Virus record (IMG/VR): IMGVR_UViG_3300050821_004390 | Span: 1 to 21,690 of that record | DNA from: a virus | Strand: one strand, 5' to 3' | Length of the DNA stretch: 21,690 nucleotides | Part shown: one piece after another, positions 15,762 through 21,690 of the stretch | How positions within the stretch are numbered: the stretch's first letter is position 1 | Layout of the letters: each line of letters opens with the position of its first letter | The notes under the pieces: model-generated | What the model saw: only the letters and a program-made list of their open reading frames with translations | Database searches by the model: none | Told to the model about the DNA's origin: nothing | Program-made: the position numbers and the translations under genes

Positions 15762-16730
15762 TCAGATCGAGCTGGCGACGGCCGAGCTGAAGAAGTAGCC
15801 CAGGTCGGTGGCGACGATCTTGTTGGTCCAGGCGATCTGAGCCTCGACCCGGTCAGCGCGCAGGTGCTGCATGCGGAACCGGGTGATGCCGATATTCGTC
15901 CCCAGGCCGTCGGACACACCCTTCCAGGTGAAGACGTACCCGGCCGACGGCTGCAGGATGCCAGGCGTCGGGTTGACGTAGCCCAGCCATGCCGAGTTGG
16001 TGTGGACGAAGCTGTAGGACGCCGTGACACCCTCAGCAGCCGTGTTCTTGATGGCCTTGGCCACGAGGACCCGGTCGACATCGAAGTACTTGGCCAGGAG
16101 TTGCTCGGTCACGACATCGCTGTTGGTCCACTTGATCCGGTCGATGATGTCGGGGTGGTTCTTCAGCTTGCGGAAGACCGCGTAGCCGAGGACGAGCGTG
16201 TTGGGCTCAAACCCGGTAGTCGACAGGATGGTGGCCTTACCCAGCTCGATGTCCTCGATAGGGTCGGACCCGGCGTAGTCACTCCACTGCGTGAAGTTGG
16301 TGCCACCGGTGACGTCGGTCGCCCAGACGCCCGTCTTAAAGTAGTCCGAAGCCCACTGGATTTCCTGCCGCAGCATCATGCGCTGCGTCACGAACTGGGT
16401 GGCGTCCCGGTCAGGGTCGAGCGGGTTGTCCGTGTTCTCGCGGACCTGGTCGCCGATGTCCTTGTGGAACGCATACACCGACGCCTGGTAGAAGTCGGTC
16501 GAGAGGCCGTAGCCAGACCCGGCCGACTCCGTGGCGTCGGCGCGCAACTCGGCCTCGTCACGGAACCAGTCCTGCTTATTGTACTTGAAGTACTTGTCGG
16601 ACTGCTTGTCCACCGGGACGACCGGGAAGACCTTCTGGCTGATGAAGTTCGACGCCTTCTGGATGTACGCGATCGAGATGTTGGTCAGGATCGCATCGAC
16701 GTGGACGTCAACCTGTGCTGGCTGCGGCAT
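15762..16730 (-). CDS. Major capsid protein (HK97 fold)
   Basis: 322 residues. ATG 16730 has AAGGAG eight bases upstream. The sequence follows a well-known actinophage capsid pattern: LTNISIAYIQKASNFISQKV, then FPVVPVDKQSDKYFKYNK, WFRDEAELRA, a run with RDATQFVTQRMMLRQEIQWA, DPIEDIELGKATILSTTGFE and PNTLVLGYAVFRKLKNHPDI, and a C-terminal AGYVFTWKG. About 320 residues is the normal size for this type without an N-terminal delta domain, which agrees with a separate scaffold gene upstream. It forms the icosahedral shell. Protease, scaffold and decoration genes lie directly upstream. Confidence 0.95.
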   Translation of the reverse strand: MPQPAQVDVHVDAILTNISIAYIQKASNFISQKVFPVVPVDKQSDKYFKYNKQDWFRDEAELRADATESAGSGYGLSTDFYQASVYAFHKDIGDQVRENTDNPLDPDRDATQFVTQRMMLRQEIQWASDYFKTGVWATDVTGGTNFTQWSDYAGSDPIEDIELGKATILSTTGFEPNTLVLGYAVFRKLKNHPDIIDRIKWTNSDVVTEQLLAKYFDVDRVLVAKAIKNTAAEGVTASYSFVHTNSAWLGYVNPTPGILQPSAGYVFTWKGVSDGLGTNIGITRFRMQHLRADRVEAQIAWTNKIVATDLGYFFSSAVASSI

Positions 16731-16742
16731 GGTTCAGGCTCC

Positions 16743-17231
16743 TTAGGCGCCGATGGGAAGGGGAGAAGTGCATTGCACGACGGCCTTGAAGATCTGACCG
16801 GAGACGGCAGCAGTGAGGGCCTGACCGACGACCGACTTGCCGGAGGCCGAGGTGACGAAACCACCCGACTGCAGGGCCGTGCCGATGTGACTAGTCGCCA
16901 CCGAGAAGGTCAGGGCGTTACCCGGCGTGGTGGCAGCCAACGTGATGGTGCCCCCGGCGACCAGCTTGGTCTGACCGATGACCACTACTTCGCCAACCGT
17001 GCCGCGCACCTGCGAGGTGGTGGCCGACATGACGAAGGGCCGATTCTGCAGGACGCCGACGGGGACGTCTGTGTTGTTGGCCACAAGATCCAGGTCGCCG
17101 TTGGCGTTGACCAGCACGAGGGTGTACTGACACGGGGCTCCGGCGGCCTGATCCTCGTTGTAGGCAGCCTGGGCCAGTGCGGCCGAGACCGGCAGCGAGA
17201 TCTTGAATGGCTGTGCAGCTTCGACGGCCAT
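16743..17231 (-). CDS. Capsid decoration protein
   Basis: 162 residues; ATG 17231 has GGAGG eight bases upstream. Beta-rich sequence with VANNTDVPVGVLQNRPFV and VIGQTKLVAGGTITL is the pattern of DUF2190-like and related capsid decoration proteins (a short barrel reading V.VGVLQ..P then V.G..KV.AGG). It is placed between scaffold and major capsid protein, as in many siphoviruses. It likely binds the outside of expanded capsids and stabilises them. The strong ribosome site fits the high copy number required. Confidence 0.8.
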   Translation of the reverse strand: MAVEAAQPFKISLPVSAALAQAAYNEDQAAGAPCQYTLVLVNANGDLDLVANNTDVPVGVLQNRPFVMSATTSQVRGTVGEVVVIGQTKLVAGGTITLAATTPGNALTFSVATSHIGTALQSGGFVTSASGKSVVGQALTAAVSGQIFKAVVQCTSPLPIGA

Positions 17232-17234
17232 GGA

Positions 17235-17942
17235 TCAAACCTCCGCGTTCTGCCGCAACGTCTCCGTGCGGTGGGTCGTGTACAGCTCGGGGTGATCGGT
17301 GGCCGCTTGCACGACGGCGTCAGCGTGAGAGAGCGTGGGGTCCTTGGCCTCCAGCTCCTTGGCGAACGCTTCGATGGACGCACCAGCGGACCCGGCATAG
17401 TCACCGTTGCCCGATGCGCCGATCTCACTGAAGGCCGCACCCTTGGCGATGGCGTCGTCGGCACCGCGGAGCACCTTGAGCAACTTCTCAAAGGTCTCGG
17501 GCCCGGTGGCCTCGCTCACGCCGCGGAGATCCTTGGCGAACTCGGTGGCCTCGACGCCCGGCAAGTGCATCAGCTCCTTAGCCATGGCCTCAAAGCGCGC
17601 CTCCTGCCGCTCGTTCAGCAACGACTTGGCGATGGCCTCGGCGTTGCGAGTACGCACCCGGTCGGCCTCCATGGCCTTGCGGATGGACTCAGGCAGACCG
17701 GAGATGGCCTTGGTGAACTCTTCGTCCGTGACCTCTCCGGTGTCGGTCTCTGTTGGCATCGTGATCCCCTTGTTGACGGGTGTGTTGTTCGCCTCGCGAG
17801 CCGTGTCGAGCAACTCGGCCATTTCGGGCGAGATGTCGAGGCTGTCTGCCTTCTGAAGAGCGAGCCAACCTTCAGTGCGGTGAGCGGGGTGGTCTACTCC
17901 ACTCACTTCATGAATCACTGGCTCGACCATTCGGCGGGACAC
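17235..17942 (-). CDS. Scaffold protein, with protease-tail sequence at its N-terminus
   Basis: The frame is 235 residues from GTG 17942, but no ribosome site precedes that codon or the ATG at 17930, and the frame stays open upstream to a TGA near 18059. A better start is ATG 17759, preceded by AAGGGG, giving 174 residues. That part is helical and charged (LPESIRKAMEADRVRTRNAE, then a run containing SLLNERQEARFEAMAKELMH), as expected for a scaffold lost after capsid assembly. Sequence before it (HEVSGVDHPAHRTEGWLAL, then QKA) matches the C-terminal end of XkdF-type capsid proteases, which here would be reached only by a +1 (or -2) frameshift from the protease gene. Product and gene order are clear; the true start is not. 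Confidence 0.8.
   Translation of the reverse strand: MSRRMVEPVIHEVSGVDHPAHRTEGWLALQKADSLDISPEMAELLDTAREANNTPVNKGITMPTETDTGEVTDEEFTKAISGLPESIRKAMEADRVRTRNAEAIAKSLLNERQEARFEAMAKELMHLPGVEATEFAKDLRGVSEATGPETFEKLLKVLRGADDAIAKGAAFSEIGASGNGDYAGSAGASIEAFAKELEAKDPTLSHADAVVQAATDHPELYTTHRTETLRQNAEV
17757..17773 (-). promoter_or_regulatory. Internal ribosome site and ATG for the scaffold
   Basis: On the minus strand AAGGGG precedes ATG 17759 by about six bases, while neither upstream start candidate (GTG 17942, ATG 17930) has such a site. This favours independent translation of a 174-residue scaffold from within a longer frame, the same logic as Nu3 within gene C of lambda. Confidence 0.6.
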
Positions 17943-17997
17943 GGAGGTGACTGTGGCAGGTTGACAAACGCTGTTGTTGGACTGGTCGCGAAGTTGG

Positions 17998-19881
17998 TTA
18001 CGCGGAGACCGGTTCGGCTTCGATGCGGCGCGCCTTGCCGCCCATTGAGAGACCGGTCAACGCACCCTTCTCGATGGCTTCAAACGCCCACGGTTCCCAA
18101 CGAATCCCCATGTAGGCGGTGCCTGCGGGCAACGTTGTGGATTCGGCTTTCTGCACGCCGTCGACCGACTTGAGCATCTGCGCTTCGACCGGGAATGGCC
18201 ACGTCACGATGTCGACCCACTTGCCAGCGGGTTGATCGGAGTGCTGCAGGTACACGGTACGGTCGGCGCCCGTGTTCGCGACGTAGTCCCACATCGACTT
18301 CTGCAGATCTTCGGGAGTGGCCCATTCCGAGTGTGCGTCCTTGGTGTTGGGCGAGTAGATCGGTGCGAGGGTGTAGCGGTCACCGCCGAGACCCGACTTG
18401 AAGAAGACCATCTCGGATCCGTCATCCATAACGGCCTTGGTCAGGGGCTGCTTCATGGGGTCGACGGCCTCGTTGGGGGACGAGCCCATGGAAGAAGCCA
18501 GGCCGTCGGCCGCCGTCCCGTTGGTGCCATCCTTCACGCCGTTGGTGCCGCCCGACGGGGTCGAGGCCGAGCCGCCCGCGTTCTGGCCGCCGCCTGGCGC
18601 ATTGCCGGTGCCGTCACCGGGAGTCGGCATGCCGGTGCCACCTGGCTCCTTGACGCCCGATGCATTGGAAGCCGTCATTAGTTGACCAGCTCCAGCACCG
18701 GCGACGGCGTGGGCACCGGGCCCGGCCGCCGGGGGACCTTGAGCGTTAGGCCCGGTCACACCCCAAGCCTCGGGAAGGGCATGCTCCATGCCCATGGCCT
18801 GGGCGCGCTCGATGATGTGGTTCATGGCCGCCTGGGGGTCAGGGGCCTGGCCGAGCAAGCCGATAGCAGCGTGAAGGAAGGCCTCATTCGGGATGGGGAA
18901 CGAGCCGTCGGGGAGGGCGATACCCTGCTCGGCCATCTTCATGCGCGTCTGGTTATCGAGCTGGGGCAGCTCCTTGGAGAACCAGATGTCGGGAGACTGT
19001 GAGATCAGGCCCTGGAAGATTGAGCCGTCGGCGCCGATGGCCTTGGAGACGTGATCCTCATTCGGGCCCTTGCAGACGCGGCAGACATTGCGGACGGCCA
19101 TGAAGTCATGGGAGTCGTCGTGGCCATCCCCGCCGGGCTGGCGACAGTTGCGGCAAATGTTGCGTACAGGCTGGAACTCGTGGGGGGTCGAGGTGCCCGG
19201 GATGACCGCCTTGAGGACCAAGTACGCTGCGCGCGCAACATCTTCAGGATCGTCGTCGGCTGCTTTTGCGAAGGATGTCGACAAGAGCAGGCTCTTGATG
19301 TAACCAAGCGTGCCGTCGTTCTCGTCGTCAGTGTCGCCGTCCACGTCACCGGCGCGGCCGTCCTGCGTGCGATTCTTCTCGCCGCCCTTGCCACGGTGCG
19401 TCTTGCCCTTCTGGTTGACGCCGTCGTCCTTGCTCGGGTGGTCGCCACGATTGGGGGAGCCAGAGTTGCCGACGCCAAGGTGTGGAAGCATGGCCTTGCC
19501 GAACGGGCCATTGGTGACCGCCGGTTTGCCGTTGGGCGTCTGGCGCTCGGTCGGATGCCGGGCCTCGGAGTTGCCGGACTCAGAGCCCTGTGAGACACCA
19601 CCGTCGTTATCGGGATCGTTCTGTTCGTCGTTGGTCTGGTCGTCGTCGTCGTCATCATCACCGTCTTTGCCGGTGGCCGTGTTCATCTTGCCCGGGGCGC
19701 GAGCAGGGGCCATGGCCTTGTAGACCAGACCGCGTGTGTCCAGTTCCTTGGCCAGGAGATCGTGAGCAGCGAGGTGCTCAGAGATGTCGAGGCCAGCCAA
19801 CCGGCGCCGGTCTACGAGACGGTGAAGACCAGCCTCGGTTTCGGACAAGGCTTGGTCACTGAGAGCAGAAAGGTCCGGCAT
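17998..19881 (-). CDS. Capsid maturation protease, XkdF-like, multidomain
   Basis: 627 residues from ATG 19881 (GGAGG about ten bases upstream); a GTG at 19914 would add 11 residues. Parts in order: helical N-terminus; acidic disordered tract (a run of seven Asp at about 75-82); basic linker; a tandem CxxC repeat (NICRNCRQ and NVCRVCKG, about 239-274); a segment with ALPDGSFPIPNEAFLHAAI and HIIERAQAMG (about 308-364), recurrent in actinophage proteins; Gly/Pro-rich linker (about 372-467); and a C-terminal XkdF-type serine protease domain with candidate His547 (YLQHSDQPAGKW) and Ser612 (TGLSMGGKARR). It would cleave scaffold during prohead maturation. It is far longer than HK97 gp4 (about 225). 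The usual closing motif E.S.VD.PA is missing from this frame and lies in the next gene's frame. Confidence 0.85.
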   Translation of the reverse strand: MPDLSALSDQALSETEAGLHRLVDRRRLAGLDISEHLAAHDLLAKELDTRGLVYKAMAPARAPGKMNTATGKDGDDDDDDDQTNDEQNDPDNDGGVSQGSESGNSEARHPTERQTPNGKPAVTNGPFGKAMLPHLGVGNSGSPNRGDHPSKDDGVNQKGKTHRGKGGEKNRTQDGRAGDVDGDTDDENDGTLGYIKSLLLSTSFAKAADDDPEDVARAAYLVLKAVIPGTSTPHEFQPVRNICRNCRQPGGDGHDDSHDFMAVRNVCRVCKGPNEDHVSKAIGADGSIFQGLISQSPDIWFSKELPQLDNQTRMKMAEQGIALPDGSFPIPNEAFLHAAIGLLGQAPDPQAAMNHIIERAQAMGMEHALPEAWGVTGPNAQGPPAAGPGAHAVAGAGAGQLMTASNASGVKEPGGTGMPTPGDGTGNAPGGGQNAGGSASTPSGGTNGVKDGTNGTAADGLASSMGSSPNEAVDPMKQPLTKAVMDDGSEMVFFKSGLGGDRYTLAPIYSPNTKDAHSEWATPEDLQKSMWDYVANTGADRTVYLQHSDQPAGKWVDIVTWPFPVEAQMLKSVDGVQKAESTTLPAGTAYMGIRWEPWAFEAIEKGALTGLSMGGKARRIEAEPVSA

Positions 19882-19932
19882 CAGACGTGTACCTCCACTG
19901 AGGGAAGATGACACGGACCTGTTGGATGGGGG

Positions 19933-19961
19933 TGGACTACAAGGGGTCGAGTTGCTACACT
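19933..19961 (+). promoter_or_regulatory. Sigma70-type promoter-like sequence for the plus-strand RNA unit
   Basis: TGGACT (19933-19938, four of six to TTGACA), a 17-base spacer and TACACT (19956-19961, TAnnnT form) with an extended TGC just before the -10. Initiation would be near 19968, upstream of the hairpin and the tRNA-like gene. Supported only by sequence. Confidence 0.45.
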
Positions 19962-20030
19962 GATCCAGCTATCCAAAGCGCCGATGCGGAGTTGTAGCCA
20001 GAAGCATGGGAATCGGCAGTGCGTGCGAGC

Positions 20031-20108
20031 GTGGACGGAGAGCCGCTACAACAGGCTGGTCAAGTTGCTCGCCATTCGGATTGGCTACCAGTCTCAGGCT
20101 CCGTCCAC
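20031..20108 (+). ncRNA. Possible structured RNA, nested hairpin
   Basis: Outer stem: 20031-20040 pairs with 20099-20108 (10 bp, GTGGACGGAG/CTCCGTCCAC), a two-base bulge, then CC/GG. Middle helix: 20053-20060 with 20087-20094 (8 bp, one G-U). Inner helix: GCCA (20071-20074) with TGGC (20082-20085) closing a seven-base loop TTCGGAT, which resembles a tRNA T loop. The nested pairing exceeds what I would expect by chance over 78 bases, but no known RNA family is recognised and the strand is inferred from the promoter-like site and tRNA-like gene nearby. Confidence 0.4.
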
Positions 20109-20150
20109 CATCCGCTTGACGAACAGGGCCGAGTGCCTTAACCTGATCTC

Positions 20151-20224
20151 CGCACGGTAGAGCAGTCCAGCAGCTCGCCTGGCTCATAACCAGGAGGTCG
20201 TGGGAGCGAAGCCCACCCGCGCCA
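20151..20224 (+). tRNA. tRNA-Met (CAT), initiator-like, with abnormal D and T loops
   Basis: A 74-base cloverleaf without encoded CCA: acceptor CGCACGG/CCGCGCC (five of seven pairs; C1-C72 and A4-C69 mismatched), T8 A9, D stem GAGC/GCTC perfect, anticodon stem CCTGG/CCAGG perfect with loop CTCATAA (anticodon CAT at 20185-20187), variable loop AGGTC, T stem GTGGG/CCCAC perfect. Segment lengths match E. coli initiator tRNA exactly. The unpaired 1-72 position and A11-T24 pair are initiator traits, though only two G-C pairs lie next to the anticodon loop rather than three. The D loop AGTCCAGCA lacks the conserved GG, and the T loop AGCGAAG lacks the conserved TT before CGA, so the normal D-T loop contact cannot form. 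It may be functional, specialised or decayed. Confidence 0.65.
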
Positions 20225-20389
20225 CGGAGAAGGGTCGATTCGGGGTGTGCGTTGCGTCCCGGCGGGGCCCCAGCATCGGGTACGAGGGATGAGCCTGGTG
20301 ACCAGCGGGAGTCCGCTACGTCATGAACCGCGTGGACTGGCTCATGAAGGGCCTCGCTGGTGGATATGGTGCCCGGCGCTTACCGGATG

Positions 20390-20584
20390 TCAGTCCCCTG
20401 CTGGCGCGGGGTGAGACATGGGATCGAGGGCCGAGGTCGTGTGCTTGTCCTCTGGGATCCGCGGGTCGTAGTCCGAGGTCACGTCAGCCCACTCGGCGAT
20501 GTCGGGATCGAAGTCATCCTGCTCGGTGGCACCGGTGGACAAGAGGTCGTCAGGCTGGACCTTGTAGTCAGGGTCGTAGGTCAC
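20390..20584 (-). CDS. Small acidic protein, unknown
   Basis: 64 residues from GTG 20584. The start overlaps the upstream stop as GTGA, and GAGGAGG lies about ten bases upstream, so this is a real coupled gene. It is strongly acidic and Tyr/Asp/Pro-rich (MTYDPDYKVQPDDLLS, then EQDDFDPDIAEWADVTSDYD) with no hydrophobic core evident, probably disordered or folding on a partner. It is the last minus-strand gene before the 508-base gap and the protease. No family recognised. Confidence 0.72.
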   Translation of the reverse strand: MTYDPDYKVQPDDLLSTGATEQDDFDPDIAEWADVTSDYDPRIPEDKHTTSALDPMSHPAPAGD

Positions 20585-21690
20585 GTCTTCGGCACCTCCT
20601 CGTGCGCCTTTTCGTACTCCTCGATTGTACCGTCCTTCTTCGGGTCATAATCCAGCGGGATGGCCGGGTAATCGTTCCCCTTCCCGCGGTGCTTCCCGTT
20701 GTCCTGCCAGTGCGTCCAGATGATGGCCTGGTACTGAGACGGTGTCATGTGGTGCTTGTCGGCACCGCGCCGGATCGCGTCTGCATATAGTGGGTACGCG
20801 CTGGCAATGTTCAGCTTCTTGTTCATGAAGCCGGACGAGAAGGCGCGATCAACCATGCGGGCCTTGGCCCCGATGCGATACCCCTGGATGGCCGAGATCA
20901 TGTGCGTGTCGACCGTGACATCGCGGCGCCCGTGGACGTCGTCGGGGTCGAGAATGTTGTTGTAGAAGGACCGCACCTTGTGACCCTTGAGAACAGTGTC
21001 GGGGGATTCGCCGCGGTAGATCTGGACGGCCTTGGCGAGGTTCTTTGCACCCATGGCGACACTGGCGCGCTTCTTCCCGCCGTCGGCCTTGGTGTCCTCG
21101 GTGGTGAGGAGTTTCGCTCGGATCTGACCCATGGTCGTCCAGGCCGCCTCGATGGGCGTCATCTCGGACAGTCGCTTGCCATTGGGGATAACCACACCCG
21201 TCTTGGCCGCCATAGGGGCGTAGTACTCCATGACGTTGCGCGGGATGTTGGTCGGAGCGTCGTCGTGGAGGTTCTTCGCCATGAACTCGGCGATGGCAAT
21301 GTTGGAGTACCAGTCCGTCTGGGGGGAGAGGGCGGCGACGATGCCAGCGCCCTGCGGGATTGAGACGTCGGCCACCTTGGCCACCTGATTGGCGGCCATG
21401 TCGTGGGCGATGTTGTACCAGTGCTGCGATGACATGGCGATGGGGTCGGGCTGAGCAGAATCCCAGAGGGTGTCGAGGTGCTCGTCCATCTTGGCCGGGG
21501 TCAGGTCGTGCATGGGAGAGTTGTCGAGGACGGTCTTCTCCATCTTGGCTTTGTAGGCCGCGTATTCAGCGGGGTCGGCTGACTGGTCCATGTGCTCAAA
21601 GGTCGTTGCCCATTGGTTGTCCTGGGATCCGCCGCGGCCGGACTTGGTGGGGACGGGGTTTTCGTTGTGGGGGGCCAGGAGGGGGGAGAG
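20581..21690 (-). CDS. C-terminal part of a head-region protein with HhH-GPD-like motifs
   Basis: The frame is open to the right edge. An ATG at 21591 would give 336 residues, but 33 further in-frame codons lie upstream with no stop, so the true start is probably outside; this could be the tail of a portal- or MuF-type protein. Numbered from 21591: GIVAALSPQTDWYSNIAIAE (about 84-103), LKGHKVRSFYNNI (Lys205), VTVDTHMISAIQG (Asp228), then a helical region (KLNIASAYPLYADAIRRGAD, HHMTPSQYQAIIWTHW). LSPQT, G.K.. and VDTH correspond in order to LS.QT.D, the G-G-K turn and VDTH of endonuclease III-type glycosylases. Such proteins occur as unassigned phage proteins. The glycosylase link is my inference. 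Confidence 0.75.
   Translation of the reverse strand, partial: LSPLLAPHNENPVPTKSGRGGSQDNQWATTFEHMDQSADPAEYAAYKAKMEKTVLDNSPMHDLTPAKMDEHLDTLWDSAQPDPIAMSSQHWYNIAHDMAANQVAKVADVSIPQGAGIVAALSPQTDWYSNIAIAEFMAKNLHDDAPTNIPRNVMEYYAPMAAKTGVVIPNGKRLSEMTPIEAAWTTMGQIRAKLLTTEDTKADGGKKRASVAMGAKNLAKAVQIYRGESPDTVLKGHKVRSFYNNILDPDDVHGRRDVTVDTHMISAIQGYRIGAKARMVDRAFSSGFMNKKLNIASAYPLYADAIRRGADKHHMTPSQYQAIIWTHWQDNGKHRGKGNDYPAIPLDYDPKKDGTIEEYEKAHEEVPKT

Larger units (their letters stand above)
19882..20389. other. 508-base stretch without a minus-strand gene, holding plus-strand RNA elements
   Basis: This gap lies between the 64-residue gene and the protease inside the late operon. It has no convincing coding frame. 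On the plus strand it contains a promoter-like sequence (19933-19961), a long nested hairpin (20031-20108), a tRNA-like sequence (20151-20224) and a small hairpin AGCGG/CCGCT (20304-20317). All would be antisense to the late mRNA. See the separate entries. Confidence 0.6.

Noticed and set aside
15729-18173. Plus-strand frame of 814 codons
   Set aside because: It lies wholly antisense to the major capsid, decoration, scaffold and protease genes; its product is Val/Gly/Asp/Arg-rich without recognisable fold, the usual mirror of GC-rich coding DNA.
19005-19661. Second minus-strand frame of 218 codons inside the protease gene
   Set aside because: Thr/Arg/Ser-rich shifted reading of the Asp-rich and linker parts of the protease; no independent start signal.
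20031-20108. Nested hairpin read as a second full tRNA
   Set aside because: Acceptor-like stem and a T-loop-like heptamer are present, but D, anticodon and T arms cannot be placed in canonical order on either strand.
19969-20187. Minus-strand 72-codon frame in the 508-base gap
   Set aside because: It has no ribosome site, starts inside the tRNA-like anticodon loop and crosses the nested hairpin; no recognisable protein features.
20221-20290. GC-rich palindrome GGGGCCCC as a terminator for the RNA unit
   Set aside because: Short self-complementary run without a stable loop or a U tract; not enough to call a terminator.
20323-20790. Plus-strand frame of 155 codons near the RNA unit
   Set aside because: Overlaps the 64-residue gene and the head-region protein on the other strand; composition is that of a mirror frame.
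1-21690. CRISPR arrays, insertion sequences, attachment sites, origins
   Set aside because: No regularly spaced repeats, transposase or integrase motifs, or terminal inverted repeats were seen.

Overview
This window is the virion structural (late) region of a tailed phage or prophage with siphovirus-type gene order. It is GC-rich (about 60%, judged by eye). Almost all genes lie on the minus strand and are transcribed from the right edge to the left edge. The order is: C-terminal part of a head-region protein, small acidic protein, capsid maturation protease, scaffold, capsid decoration protein, major capsid protein, accessory structural proteins, head-tail adaptor, stopper, neck protein, tail terminator, two zinc-ribbon proteins, tail tube proteins, tail assembly chaperones with a -1 frameshift, tape measure, and a large minor tail protein. 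The gene families and the composition suggest a phage of an Actinobacterium, but nothing in the window proves the host. There is no terminase, lysin, integrase or replication gene here; terminase and portal would be expected beyond the right edge.

Layout. Head module (about 21690 to 13000): the partial protein at the right edge carries motifs resembling HhH-GPD DNA glycosylases. It is followed by a 64-residue protein and then a 508-base stretch without a minus-strand gene. That stretch holds a plus-strand promoter-like sequence, a long hairpin and an initiator-tRNA-like gene with abnormal D and T loops. Next come an XkdF-type protease and a scaffold in a +1-shifted frame, where the last conserved protease motif appears to be encoded in the scaffold frame. 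Decoration, capsid and connector genes follow, closely spaced or overlapping.

Tail module (about 12935 to 1): tail terminator, two small zinc-ribbon proteins (one Com-like), a plus-strand two-gene island (11409-11950) that converges on and overlaps the Com-like gene, a proline/glutamate-rich protein, two paralogous tail tube proteins, a strong 14-bp hairpin, chaperones G and G-T with a GGGAAAA slippery site, a 1514-residue tape measure with a transglycosylase-like domain, and a minor tail protein that runs off the left edge (at least 1224 residues, open in one frame).

The main points for a second look are the initiator-tRNA-like gene and its neighbouring hairpin, the split protease/scaffold frame, the glycosylase-like domain in a head operon, the duplicated tail tube protein sharing a module with the tail tip protein, and the plus-strand island inside the late operon.
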